Assembly (NCBI RefSeq): GCF_025685545.1
Contig: NZ_JAGSYC010000026.1
Location: 806,001 to 870,000 of the forward strand
DNA: 64,000 nt
From: Granulicella paludicola
GTDB lineage: Bacteria > Acidobacteriota > Terriglobia > Terriglobales > Acidobacteriaceae
Reading direction: 5' to 3'
This document shows, in pieces, positions 52,001 through 60,013 of the stretch; positions within the stretch are counted from its first letter, which is position 1, and each line of letters starts with the position of its first letter. A program made the position numbers and the translations under genes. The notes beneath the pieces are model-generated. The model saw nothing but the letters and a program-made list of their open reading frames with translations. It did no database searches and was not told the origin of the DNA.

Positions 52001-54460
52001 GCGGGAGAGCCAGTCAATCTCAGCATCAACGTGTCGAGCTCCACCGGAACGCCCACGGGAACGGTTGCGATCCACGATGGGCTTGCGACCGTTGGCTCCG
52101 GCGTGCTCAACGCACAGGGCGTAGCGACTGTATCGCTCAGCACATTGGCTGTCGGTGTGCATACGCTGACAGCTGCTTACAGCGGCGACAACCAATACCT
52201 CACGAGCACCTCCAACGCGCTGCAGGAGACGATCTCGCTGGCGACTACGGCGCTGACGATCTCTGGCCCAACTGCCCCGGTCAATGCCGGCCTTACGTTT
52301 GCAGTGAGTTCTACGCTCAGCACAAGCGGAGTGACACCTACGGGCACGGTCTCGCTGCTGGATGGCGGCAAGACGATTGCTTCTCAGGTCGCGTCGGCCA
52401 CGCTGACGTTTGCGGGGCTTGGGCTCGGTGTAGGGACGCATTCTCTGGTCGTGAGTTACCCGGGCGATGCGAATAATGCACCTGCTACAAGCACTGCGCT
52501 GATTTTGGTGGTGCAGCAGGGAGTTTCGACGGAGACACTCATCTCAAGCCTGAACCCTGCGCCATTGGGACAGAGCGTCGTGGTCACGGCAACGGTGAGC
52601 AGCGTGAGCCCCAATGTTTCCGGCGCAATCAGCTTTATGGATGGCGCGACGTTGCTGGCGGCTGTTCCAGTGAACGCAGCAGGAGTGGCGACCTACGCCA
52701 GCAGCAGCCTGGTGCTTGGGACACACACGATTACCGCGGCATACGGCGGCGATAGCAATCACGCGGCTTCGAATGTAGCGTCGCTTAGTCAGCTGATTGT
52801 ACAGCCGTCGCAGCTGGTGGTCAGCTCCAGCGTCAATCCCTCGATTGCCGGAAACACGGTGGCATTCACAGCGAAGGTTGTCGGCTCGGGGAACAACGTG
52901 CCGACGGGCAGTCTCACCTTTACGGACGGGTCTGTGCTGCTGGGCTCGGCGCCGCTGGATGCGACGGGTGCCGCCACAGTGCAGAGTGCCACGCTCTCTG
53001 TGGGATCGCACACGATTACGGTGAACTATGCAGGTGACAACAACTACTATGCTGCCACGGGCACGCTGCTGCAGATCGTGCAGAGCGCCACGACACAGAT
53101 TGTGCTGAACACAAGTGCGAACCCTACGATATATGGCAAGCCGCTGAGCCTTACAGCCACGCTGGGTAGCAACGGCGGCACGGCGACGGGCAGTGTGGAC
53201 TTCACCGTTGATGGCAAGGTGCTTGGCTCAGGTCTGCTGAACACGGGTGGCGTGGCCACGTTCACCACGGCATCGCTTCAACCTGGCAGCCATGTAGTCG
53301 TGGCGAACTATGCCGGAGATGGTCGCGCAGGTGCAGCTACTTCTGCGGCACTGACGGAGACTGTGCTGGAAATGGCGACCGTCGCGCTCAGCTCCAGTGT
53401 CAATCCTACGGCGACGCTCGCGCCAATTACGCTGACTGCGGCCGTTAGCAACAGCCAGGTGGGCGTGCCGACGGGGAGCATCACCTTCACCGATGGGGCT
53501 GTCACGCTGGGTACTACACCACTCGATGCAGCAGGTACTGCTTCGTTGACGCTCCCTTCGTTGGCTGCTGGCTCGCATGGGCTCGTAGCCACCTACACGG
53601 GCGATGTCGACGACTTCCCGGCGACGTCCCCTGCGCTTACTGAGATTGTCAATCTGCAACCGACTACCACCACGATGACGAGCGCGGCCAACGATCCGAC
53701 CAATGCACAGTCTGTGTTGCTGATTGCTGTGGTGCATGCAGCGACCACAACGGCGCCTACGGGTAGCATCACGTTCACGATCGGCAGCCAGACGCTCGGC
53801 TCCTCGAGCGTGGATGCTACCGGGGTTGCGACACTATCGGTGGTGCTGCCTGCAGGCACTATTAACATCACCGCAACCTACAGCGGAGACAGTGTTTATG
53901 CGAGCTCCAGCTCGCAGATTACAGGCATCACGGGCGGACCGGCCACGCAGTTTGCGATGCAGCTCGCGCCGCCGACGTTGACGATGGTCACGAAGCAGCA
54001 TGGGGTCTCGACACTCACTGTCACGTCGCTGGGAAGCTTCACCGATACGTTGGAGTTCGGCTGCCTTGGTCTGCCGTTTGCCGCTACCTGCACGTTCAGC
54101 AAATCTACGGAAGGGCTGAACGCGGGAGCGAGTGTTCAGGTACAGCTCACTGTCGACACAGGCGATCCGCTTGGCGCTGGTGCGTTGGCGCAGCGCAGAA
54201 CGGCCGACTCGCAGATAGCGCTGTGCCTGCTGCCTGCCGCATTGCTGCTTAGCCTTAACTTAAGACGCCGAGGTGCGCGGCCGATAGCAACACTGGCATT
54301 GGCTCTGTTCGCGGCGTTCATCACGCTCTCCGCTACCGGCTGTGCCGGGCTGCAGGAGAGCAGCACTCCGGCGGGTACTTATAACTTCAAGGTCACAGCC
54401 TCGGGCAAGGGAACCGGGATTACGCAGTCGCAGACGATGACGATGACGGTGACGCCATGA
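49031..54460 (+). CDS. Giant exported protein with NHL beta-propeller and eleven Ig-like repeats
   Basis: 1809 residues from the ATG at 49031 (a GTG six bases earlier is also possible). The signal peptide ends at NTGHAQ. After an ASPM/choice-of-anchor-like beta domain (30-145) come six NHL units (about 148-495), each of the form ITTVAGxGxxGxxGDG ... GNxYxADxxNNRIRRV, enough for a closed six-bladed propeller. A second beta domain (500-590) precedes eleven Ig-like repeats of about 95 residues (595-1690). Each has a GTVTFxDG strand and a TAxYSGD ending. The C-terminus has a hydrophobic segment with LRRRGARP after it, then a second with a Cys (SATGCAG) and a short beta tail. It probably forms an extended surface or adhesion structure. 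Its stop overlaps the start of the next gene (ATGA). Confidence 0.9.
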   Translation: MRVLRIRSRAAFVVCKPFGLALAAVLLFFFANTGHAQLTFPMTDLGQSSAPVTVLVPLKNAGIAALPVLTSQNVLQGEFTLSLGGSCVAGLSVLTGQQCSVQVTFTPSAPGLRQGAVMILDLSGKLLGEVMLSGVGKGPLPVLDPGDINTVAGDGDWLYHGDGALATFSPIFLPTGVIVDALGNIYLSDSNNNRIRRVDALTGVITTVAGNGLLGFYGDGLPAVLAEVSTPAGLTMDGAGNIYFADTGNHAIRRIDALTGIITTVAGQGGVEGYEGDGGPATAANLSFPEAVVFDLAGNMYIADTGNNVVRVVGANGKISTFAGTGVEGYNGDGIAASTAQLNSPWGLASSLDGSLYIADLTNNRVRKVNATGVISTVVGTGVGDFGGDGGPASAALVKAPAAVAIDPAGNLYIADSGNNRVRKIFANTGNISTISGANSEEFSGDLGPAIAATMYGPYALSLDSAGDLFVADLFHNRIREIYAMHIDELYATMRVGKVSSPVSVPLANDGNADLQLTQFFSNNAALDPATTTCVAGSTLTAGSDCVLGAEFAPTVVGDPVAGIIVAENSAQSTPISPAPTINLSGTVLSVNPTAISLTSSLNPVAFSNSVTFNATVTGAVSLTGTVTFFNGATQLCQMALAGLSASCVTSTLPLGSDSITAVYSGDAQDAACTSPKLVEVVKQQPDYLMTVSPNPALVGQTITMAFNAPVLAQGAQPVTGTVVFYDGPTALGNAPLINGTATFVTSSLTVGTHQLVGVASGDATNLGGTSNVIPEIVQPQSTTTLLSLSTASVMVGSAVSFSATVTNGTATVPTGSVRFNDGSISLGSVALNGSGVAGLSLNTLAPGVHSITAIYSGDAGNQGSQSPALTQTVQQITTTTALSASANPLSAGATLQLSVHVTAASGNNGGSLGGSVTFTDGANALGQVAVDAYGNAVLSINTLTVATHTIVATYSGSTNYVGSVSSSLQLVVQVTSTTTTLNASASSTLAGEPVNLSINVSSSTGTPTGTVAIHDGLATVGSGVLNAQGVATVSLSTLAVGVHTLTAAYSGDNQYLTSTSNALQETISLATTALTISGPTAPVNAGLTFAVSSTLSTSGVTPTGTVSLLDGGKTIASQVASATLTFAGLGLGVGTHSLVVSYPGDANNAPATSTALILVVQQGVSTETLISSLNPAPLGQSVVVTATVSSVSPNVSGAISFMDGATLLAAVPVNAAGVATYASSSLVLGTHTITAAYGGDSNHAASNVASLSQLIVQPSQLVVSSSVNPSIAGNTVAFTAKVVGSGNNVPTGSLTFTDGSVLLGSAPLDATGAATVQSATLSVGSHTITVNYAGDNNYYAATGTLLQIVQSATTQIVLNTSANPTIYGKPLSLTATLGSNGGTATGSVDFTVDGKVLGSGLLNTGGVATFTTASLQPGSHVVVANYAGDGRAGAATSAALTETVLEMATVALSSSVNPTATLAPITLTAAVSNSQVGVPTGSITFTDGAVTLGTTPLDAAGTASLTLPSLAAGSHGLVATYTGDVDDFPATSPALTEIVNLQPTTTTMTSAANDPTNAQSVLLIAVVHAATTTAPTGSITFTIGSQTLGSSSVDATGVATLSVVLPAGTINITATYSGDSVYASSSSQITGITGGPATQFAMQLAPPTLTMVTKQHGVSTLTVTSLGSFTDTLEFGCLGLPFAATCTFSKSTEGLNAGASVQVQLTVDTGDPLGAGALAQRRTADSQIALCLLPAALLLSLNLRRRGARPIATLALALFAAFITLSATGCAGLQESSTPAGTYNFKVTASGKGTGITQSQTMTMTVTP

Positions 54461-55050
54461 TGCTTCGACTTGTGATGCATCTTTGGCTCTTGTTGGCGAT
54501 GTTGCTACTCGGCACCTTCGTCGTACACGAACTTCATGCGCAGGCGCTAACTACGGCCTCGGGGGGCGGCAGTTATCTTGCTGTAGGCGGGGCGTTGACA
54601 GCTACGCATGTTCCTTATGGAGATAGCACCGGGTTTGGGGGAGCTGCGTATGTCGACAGCAACATGTCGCCGCGTGTGGGGCTGGAGTACGAAGGGCGGT
54701 TTCTGCGCTACAACCTCGATGAGGATGTGTCGTTGAGCAGCTACCTCGCCGGGGCTCGCGTAGTCTTCTGGCGCGGTCGCACACAACCTTATGTGAAGGT
54801 GATGGCTGGACTGGGGCGGATGACGTTCCCGTTTCACTATGCGACGGGGTCGTACTTCGTCATCGCTCCAGGTGCGGGGCTGGACTACGCTCTCAGCAAT
54901 CGCTGGACTGCCCGCATCCTCGATGTCGAATACCAGGACTGGACGGGATTCACGTATGGCAGCATGCAGCCATACAGCGTGAGCAGTGGCTTGCGATTTC
55001 GGCTGAACGGCATTGAGCTGTTTCCAAAAAAGATGCGGCACCGTCACTGA
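54457..55050 (+). CDS. Small outer-membrane beta-barrel protein
   Basis: 197 residues. A signal peptide (LLLAMLLLGTFVVHELHAQ) is followed by alternating amphipathic strands with Gly/aromatic turns (YLAVGGALTATHV; VGLEYEGRFLRYNL; TQPYVKVMAGLGRMTF; VIAPGAGLDYAL; SVSSGLRFRLNGIEL), as in eight-stranded OmpW/OmpA-type barrels. The ATG overlaps the stop of the Ig-repeat giant by four bases (ATGA), so the two are co-translated; it may help anchor or export the giant protein, which is inference. It lacks a periplasmic OmpA peptidoglycan-binding domain. Confidence 0.8.
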   Translation: MMLRLVMHLWLLLAMLLLGTFVVHELHAQALTTASGGGSYLAVGGALTATHVPYGDSTGFGGAAYVDSNMSPRVGLEYEGRFLRYNLDEDVSLSSYLAGARVVFWRGRTQPYVKVMAGLGRMTFPFHYATGSYFVIAPGAGLDYALSNRWTARILDVEYQDWTGFTYGSMQPYSVSSGLRFRLNGIELFPKKMRHRH

Positions 55051-55063
55051 CGATGCCGCATCT
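55026..55063 (-). terminator. Rho-independent terminator of the GH57 gene
   Basis: A 10-bp perfect stem (AGATGCGGCA, 55031-55040, with 55054-55063) with a further 4-bp inner stem is followed on the reverse strand by TTTTT. It overlaps the 3' end of the forward-strand barrel gene, so it may terminate both. Confidence 0.8.
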
Positions 55064-55083
55064 GCGTGTTGTGAAACCTTCAA

Positions 55084-57726
55084 CTAGAAGGCGCGTACAG
55101 CTTTGTCGACGACGAGTTCGTCGACGCAGATGTTCAGGGCGAGGCCGATCTTGCGGAAGCCTTCGCGCCATTCACGCGTCCAGAGTGCACTGTCGTTACG
55201 CCGCAGCAGATCGTTCCAGATGTTCTGCGCCTGCCACAGATTCACATCCATCGGCAGCAGCTTGAGGCCTTCCGCGATGGTGAGTGTTTCGTTGATGGCG
55301 TTCAGGCTGTGCTGCGACGGCTGCTGCTGGGCGGCCATTTCCAGCTTCACCATCGCGCGCTTGATTCGCTTGTCGGCGGTGAAGCTGAGCAGCGGAGTAT
55401 CAAGCTTGACGTTGTCCGTCTCCGCACGATTCAACAGACGGGAGATCTCGGTGGCATCGAAGACCTCGGCATCGAGCGCATGGCGCAGGCTTGCGTTGAT
55501 GGCAAATCCTGCGGTGACGGCCAACGCGGGGGGCGAGGGAATCTTTGCCTGGCTGATGAAGTCCAGCAGCGTCGCGTGCTCCTCGTAGATGCGCATCAGA
55601 GAACTTTCTACTTCTGCGAGGGTCTGGTTCAGGATGCTTTGCAGGATGCGGTGCTGCTCATCGGCGAACAAGGAGTTGAGCGAATAGAGCGTGCCATCGA
55701 AGTGGCGATCGATGAGACGAATCAACTCGGGTAGGTTTGCGCGACGCACGCAATCGCGAGCAGCCTCGGTGAACTGCTCCCATACTTCGGAGGTCATTCC
55801 GGGGTTCTCGCCGTTGCTGCTGTTGAAGCGTTTTACGGCCGCGGTAAGGTTCTGGTCGCCGAGATGCAGAACGGCGAAGCAGATCTCTTCGCTTTCCTCG
55901 GTGATGCGCGATTGAAGCAGCGCGCGACCGAAGGCGAAACGGCCGTGACCCGAACTCAGAACGTCATAGCTATGGCGATGCACGTCGAAGCAGAAGATCT
56001 GGCCAGAGTCGGGATAGCTGCGGAACATCGAACTAATTGCGTAGTGTGCGCCAACGTGCTCTAGGTCGAGGCGGCTGCCAAGAACGTAGCGCTTGTAGAC
56101 CTCCGCGCCGTTGCCGATCTCGGGCAAATTGCTGGGTGCCTGTGCAAGCACTGCGAGGAACTCGGCTTCGAGCGCCTTGCCTGGCTCGCCGAAGAGCTGC
56201 TCCGCAAGCTGCAGCACGCGGCCTGCGTAAGCGATGATTTGTACGGTTTCGATGCCGGAGATCTCGTCGAAGAACCAGCCGCAACTGGTGTACATCAACT
56301 GCGTGTGGCGCTCAAGCTCCAGGAGTTCGAAGAGCGTAACGCGTTCTTCCGAGGTTAGAGAGTGAGTCGCATGCTCGTTGAGGAAGTTCTGTTCGTTGTC
56401 TGCGCCGCGATCCAGCACCACGTTAATGTAGGCATCGCGTGCCACCCACAGATCTTTCAGCAGCGTTGAGGCGAGGGTTTCTGCCAAGGGGGCGGTCTTA
56501 TCGCGGAGCAAATCTAACGCGGCACGTAGAGGTCCGCGCCAGTTCTGCTGCCAACCTACCTTGCCGCCGTTGCAGCCGCAGTTCGAGCGCCAGCGTTCGA
56601 CGCCGTGCGCGCAGCTCCAGCTGCTGTCTTCGACGACCTCGGCTTCAAACTGCGGCGGGAACTTCTCGAGAAATTCACCATAGTTCGTGAGCTTTGCAAG
56701 ATGGTTCTCTTCAATCCAATGCAGCGCGTAGCTCAAGGCCATCTCCCCATGGCGATGGTGATGACCATAGCTTTCGCCATCGGTGGCTACATGCGAGAGC
56801 TGCGGAACTTCTGGGGCCTTGTCTGCATGAATGCCAGCCACCAGGCGGCGGCCAAAGTCCTCGCCGTTGTTCAACACGCCCTCAAAGGCAATCGCGCGTG
56901 AGCCGGGCCCGTCGTAGAAGAAGATGTCGATGCTGCGACCTTCATCCAACTTCACTCGGTAGGGGTGAGTGGGGTCGACAGAAGCGTTAGGTGTCTCGGT
57001 CCACGGTGTGGACGCCTGCTCTTCGGCCGCAAGTTTTGCAGCGTCGGCGGCGAGCTTCGCTGCTTCGGCCTCCTTAGCCTTCGTGCCCCGGTGCTTCACG
57101 GGACCTGCAGGCTGAACTTCGGCCATCTTGCGAACACGTGCGCACTGATGCGGCGCCAGGATCGTGTACTTAATGCCCTCCTGCGCCAGCAGATCGAGCA
57201 CCTTGCGCGAGACAGCGGTCTCGGCGAGCCACATACCCTCAGGCTTGCGACCGAAGCGGAACTCGAAGTCGGTGATGCCCCAGCGAATTTGCGTACGAGC
57301 GTCGCGTTCGGACGCGAGCGGCATGATGATGTGGTTGTACACCTGCGCAATCGCCGAACCGTGCCCGCTGAACCGTTCTGCCGAAGCGTGGTCTGCATCG
57401 AGAATCATGCGATAGGTACGGGGCGCAAAGTCCTGCAGCCAACTCAACAGCGTCGGGCCAAAGTTGAAGCTCATCTGAGCATAGTTGTTGACGATGCGTA
57501 CGATCTGATTCTGCTTGTTCTGGATGCGCGAGGCTCCGTTCGGCGCATAGCACTCGGAGGTAATGCGCTCATTCCAATCATGGAACGGAGCGGCGGAGTC
57601 CTGCACCTCAACGGTTTCAAGCCACGGATTTTCGCGTGGTGGCTGATAGAAATGACCATGCACACAGACGTAGTGCTGCGGAATAGGTGAAGTCGACGTA
57701 TTTTTCTCAGATTTCTGTGCAGGCAT
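55084..57726 (-). CDS. Glycoside hydrolase family 57-type enzyme with DUF3536
   Basis: 880 residues from the ATG at 57724-57726, which has GGGGAA upstream; an ATG 30 bases earlier lacks a ribosome-binding site. HYVCVHGHFYQPPRENPW is the GH57 N-terminal signature. The likely nucleophile is Glu169 in KPEGMWLAETAV, with SHVATDGESYGHHHRHGE supplying the acid/base Asp. The second half (about 480-870) corresponds to DUF3536, mostly helical. Family members act on alpha-glucans (amylase, branching or transferase reactions) in the cytoplasm; there is no signal peptide here. This agrees with a glycogen or maltodextrin role but no glycogen gene is adjacent. It is monocistronic with its own terminator. 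Confidence 0.9.
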   Translation of the reverse strand: MPAQKSEKNTSTSPIPQHYVCVHGHFYQPPRENPWLETVEVQDSAAPFHDWNERITSECYAPNGASRIQNKQNQIVRIVNNYAQMSFNFGPTLLSWLQDFAPRTYRMILDADHASAERFSGHGSAIAQVYNHIIMPLASERDARTQIRWGITDFEFRFGRKPEGMWLAETAVSRKVLDLLAQEGIKYTILAPHQCARVRKMAEVQPAGPVKHRGTKAKEAEAAKLAADAAKLAAEEQASTPWTETPNASVDPTHPYRVKLDEGRSIDIFFYDGPGSRAIAFEGVLNNGEDFGRRLVAGIHADKAPEVPQLSHVATDGESYGHHHRHGEMALSYALHWIEENHLAKLTNYGEFLEKFPPQFEAEVVEDSSWSCAHGVERWRSNCGCNGGKVGWQQNWRGPLRAALDLLRDKTAPLAETLASTLLKDLWVARDAYINVVLDRGADNEQNFLNEHATHSLTSEERVTLFELLELERHTQLMYTSCGWFFDEISGIETVQIIAYAGRVLQLAEQLFGEPGKALEAEFLAVLAQAPSNLPEIGNGAEVYKRYVLGSRLDLEHVGAHYAISSMFRSYPDSGQIFCFDVHRHSYDVLSSGHGRFAFGRALLQSRITEESEEICFAVLHLGDQNLTAAVKRFNSSNGENPGMTSEVWEQFTEAARDCVRRANLPELIRLIDRHFDGTLYSLNSLFADEQHRILQSILNQTLAEVESSLMRIYEEHATLLDFISQAKIPSPPALAVTAGFAINASLRHALDAEVFDATEISRLLNRAETDNVKLDTPLLSFTADKRIKRAMVKLEMAAQQQPSQHSLNAINETLTIAEGLKLLPMDVNLWQAQNIWNDLLRRNDSALWTREWREGFRKIGLALNICVDELVVDKAVRAF

Positions 57727-57892
57727 GCATTTCCCCGAATGATGGTTGGATGGCATCGCAGCAGTGAAAGTCAGCTAGAGCGATGGATTTCATGTTCGGG
57801 TGACGGAGATGCATCCACCTTTTGTTCGAACAATCACTAAAACTAGAGTAACGCGTGGGCCAAAACGACTCATCCGAAGACGATTCAGATAT

Positions 57893-58633
57893 CTACTCAG
57901 GTTGAGTGATCCTGCCCGCAGCCAGATCGCAGGCTCGCCACAAGTACCAGGTCGCGACGGAGCAAAAGGGCTGCCACTTTTTCGCGCGCCGCTCCATGAC
58001 ATCGGGTTTGGGCAAAAGATCCGGGGTGACTTTGGTGGTCGGCTTCAGTCCCTGGAACGTCAGTGCGAAGCCCTTGCGTACGCCATAGTCAGCGGTGGGA
58101 AGAACGTTTGGCCTGCCCAGCCGGAACATCAGCATCATCTCCACGGTCCACCTCCCGATGCCGCGCACCTGGGTGAGGTGCTCGATGATTGCCTCATCGG
58201 ACATTTTGCGAATCTTCGCTAGGGTGGGCACGGTGCCGTCAATGGTTTTTGCGGCCAGGTCGCGGAGCGCGAGTGCCTTTGCTGCGGAGAGACCTGCGGC
58301 ACGAAGCTGCTCGTTCGGGCAATCCAGCAGATCCTCAGGCGTGGGATGCCGGTGCCGCAATGGTTCGCGGGGGTCGGCCATATGGGCCAGGTCCGAAAAG
58401 CCAGCCAGCAGCCGACCATGAATCGCGGCGGCGGCCTTGCCATGCAGCTGTTGATAGATGATGGCCTCAGTTAGTGCCTCGAAGGGAGTCTGTTTTGGAG
58501 AAATGCGCATAGTGAAGGGCCCGACCTTATCGATCAGCCTTCCCAGCTTGGGATCGCCAGCCCGTAGATGAGCCATCGCGGCTGCGACATCGTAAGGCGG
58601 AGCCTGGGTGCGTGTGGTGTGAGGACTTGGCAT
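57893..58633 (-). CDS. alkA: DNA-3-methyladenine glycosylase II family protein
   Basis: 246 residues of the HhH-GPD superfamily. The helix-hairpin-helix is at about 153-167 (LTQVRGIGRWTVEMM), followed by the catalytic Asp182 in LPTADYGVRKG. FEALTEAIIYQQLHGKAAAAI (51-71) is the conserved first helix pair. It removes alkylated purines to begin base excision repair. It lacks the N-terminal extension of E. coli AlkA, as is usual for this shorter bacterial subgroup, and no Fe-S cluster cysteines are seen. It stands alone between the GH57 gene and the respiratory operon. Confidence 0.92.
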   Translation of the reverse strand: MPSPHTTRTQAPPYDVAAAMAHLRAGDPKLGRLIDKVGPFTMRISPKQTPFEALTEAIIYQQLHGKAAAAIHGRLLAGFSDLAHMADPREPLRHRHPTPEDLLDCPNEQLRAAGLSAAKALALRDLAAKTIDGTVPTLAKIRKMSDEAIIEHLTQVRGIGRWTVEMMLMFRLGRPNVLPTADYGVRKGFALTFQGLKPTTKVTPDLLPKPDVMERRAKKWQPFCSVATWYLWRACDLAAGRITQPE

Positions 58634-59107
58634 AGCAGGAAGTGTAAAGGGTGTGCCTGCCGAGATAGCTGTGTTGCGACGCGTACCCTTTACAAGCGAA
58701 CGCTCCGGTTATCAATCGCCTATGCAGGATTTCCAATAAAAATCCTCAGAAGAACTCGGACTAATGTGGACGGAATTAGTAAACAGGAAAAATGCTACTT
58801 TTGCCCGTTTTCGGGAATTTTTCACGGTATTTATTGAGATGCATTCGGGCAGTAGCGAAGACGAGGGACGATAATCGAAAGTCGTCCCATGCATCAAGGT
58901 TTCAGCGGTCGGATAGCGCGCAATGGCAGTCAAATGTCGCTGCTATACTCAGCACAAAGAGATGGATGTGTCGGATTCGTATGGAGACATACGTCGCTGT
59001 TTGAGTGCTATCAAGCGAGTGCGAATCCGAGAGCCACTCAACGATTTTCGTTAGAAGTTTAACCTCCACAGTGTTTTTTTTGACGCAGAGGAAGCAGGAA
59101 CGCACTC
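58634..59107. promoter_or_regulatory. Upstream region of the alternative complex III operon
   Basis: 474 bases, AT-richer than the flanks, with no gene; short frames on both strands have no coding character. TATACT at 58944-58949 is a good -10, but its -35 (about 58921-58926) is poor. The leader to actA would be about 155 bases. AGGAAGCAGGAAC just before the ATG at 59108 serves as ribosome-binding site. Confidence 0.45.
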
Positions 59108-60013
59108 ATGGCGCAAGTATTTGACCGCAGTTCGAATGCACTGGCTCGCGCGAGCCTCGTGTTGACGGGCTTGATCGTCATCGCGCTCGGTGTGGCGCTC
59201 GACCAGTTGCAGAGGTCACCGTGGGTGACTAAGCAGGGACAGCGGCCAGACCAGCCCGTACCGTTCAGTCACAAGCACCACGTCGAAGGACTTGGTCTTC
59301 AGTGCCAGTACTGTCACACGTCCGTGGAGAAGAGCGCCTACGCTGGCATCCCCCCGACGAAGACTTGTATCAACTGTCACTCGCAGATCTGGACCAACGC
59401 TCAGTTGCTCGAGCCAGTTCGTCAGAGCTGGGCAACAGGGGAATCGATCCAGTGGATTCGCGTCCACGATCTTCCGGATTACGTGTACTTCAACCACGAG
59501 ATCCACGTAAACAAGGGCATTGGCTGCGCAAGCTGTCATGGCCGCGTCGATCAGATGCCACTGATGTATCAGGAGAGCACTCTGCAGATGGAGTGGTGCC
59601 TGAACTGCCATCGCAATCCTGCCGTCAACCTCCGCCCGACCAGCGAAATTTACAACATGGCCTGGGAAGGTCCCAGCTCGCAGAAGCCGGTATGGTGCAC
59701 GGCGACGGTGAACACGAACGGTACGAATGTTCCCACCGCGCAGGGTGTGAGCTGTGTGACGAAGGACCCGAACGACAACAATCCGCAGCTCGCGCAGATG
59801 GAAAAGCCAAATGCTGGTCCGATCGTGAACGATGGGGTCGCAGCGACTCCGGGAGCCAGCGTAGGAACGACCTCTTCGGACATGCCGGTTGTTGCTCTGC
59901 CTGCGAGCTACCAGAAGTTCACGAGCCAGATGGATCTTGGCAAGTACCTGACGGCGCAGTATCACATTCGGACGGCCAACGAGCTTTCGAGCTGCGAGGT
60001 GTGCCACCGATGA
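59108..60013 (+). CDS. actA: Alternative complex III pentahaem cytochrome subunit ActA
   Basis: 301 residues. An N-terminal membrane helix (about 14-33) anchors the protein in the inner membrane with the rest in the periplasm. Five CXXCH sites are present: CQYCH, CINCH, CASCH, CLNCH and CEVCH, the last at the C-terminus. PVPFSHKHHVEGLGLQCQYC and YVYFNHEIHVNKGIGCASC supply the axial His residues typical of class III cytochromes. This is the pentahaem subunit of alternative complex III, which replaces cytochrome bc1 in oxidising menaquinol or ubiquinol. A low-complexity stretch (about 200-265) between the fourth and fifth haems is longer than I expect. The stop overlaps the actB start (ATGA). 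Confidence 0.94.
   Translation: MAQVFDRSSNALARASLVLTGLIVIALGVALDQLQRSPWVTKQGQRPDQPVPFSHKHHVEGLGLQCQYCHTSVEKSAYAGIPPTKTCINCHSQIWTNAQLLEPVRQSWATGESIQWIRVHDLPDYVYFNHEIHVNKGIGCASCHGRVDQMPLMYQESTLQMEWCLNCHRNPAVNLRPTSEIYNMAWEGPSSQKPVWCTATVNTNGTNVPTAQGVSCVTKDPNDNNPQLAQMEKPNAGPIVNDGVAATPGASVGTTSSDMPVVALPASYQKFTSQMDLGKYLTAQYHIRTANELSSCEVCHR

Noticed and set aside
59302-60009. Longer N-terminus of ActB
   Set aside because: It is a shadow frame of actA; the family N-terminus begins at 60010.
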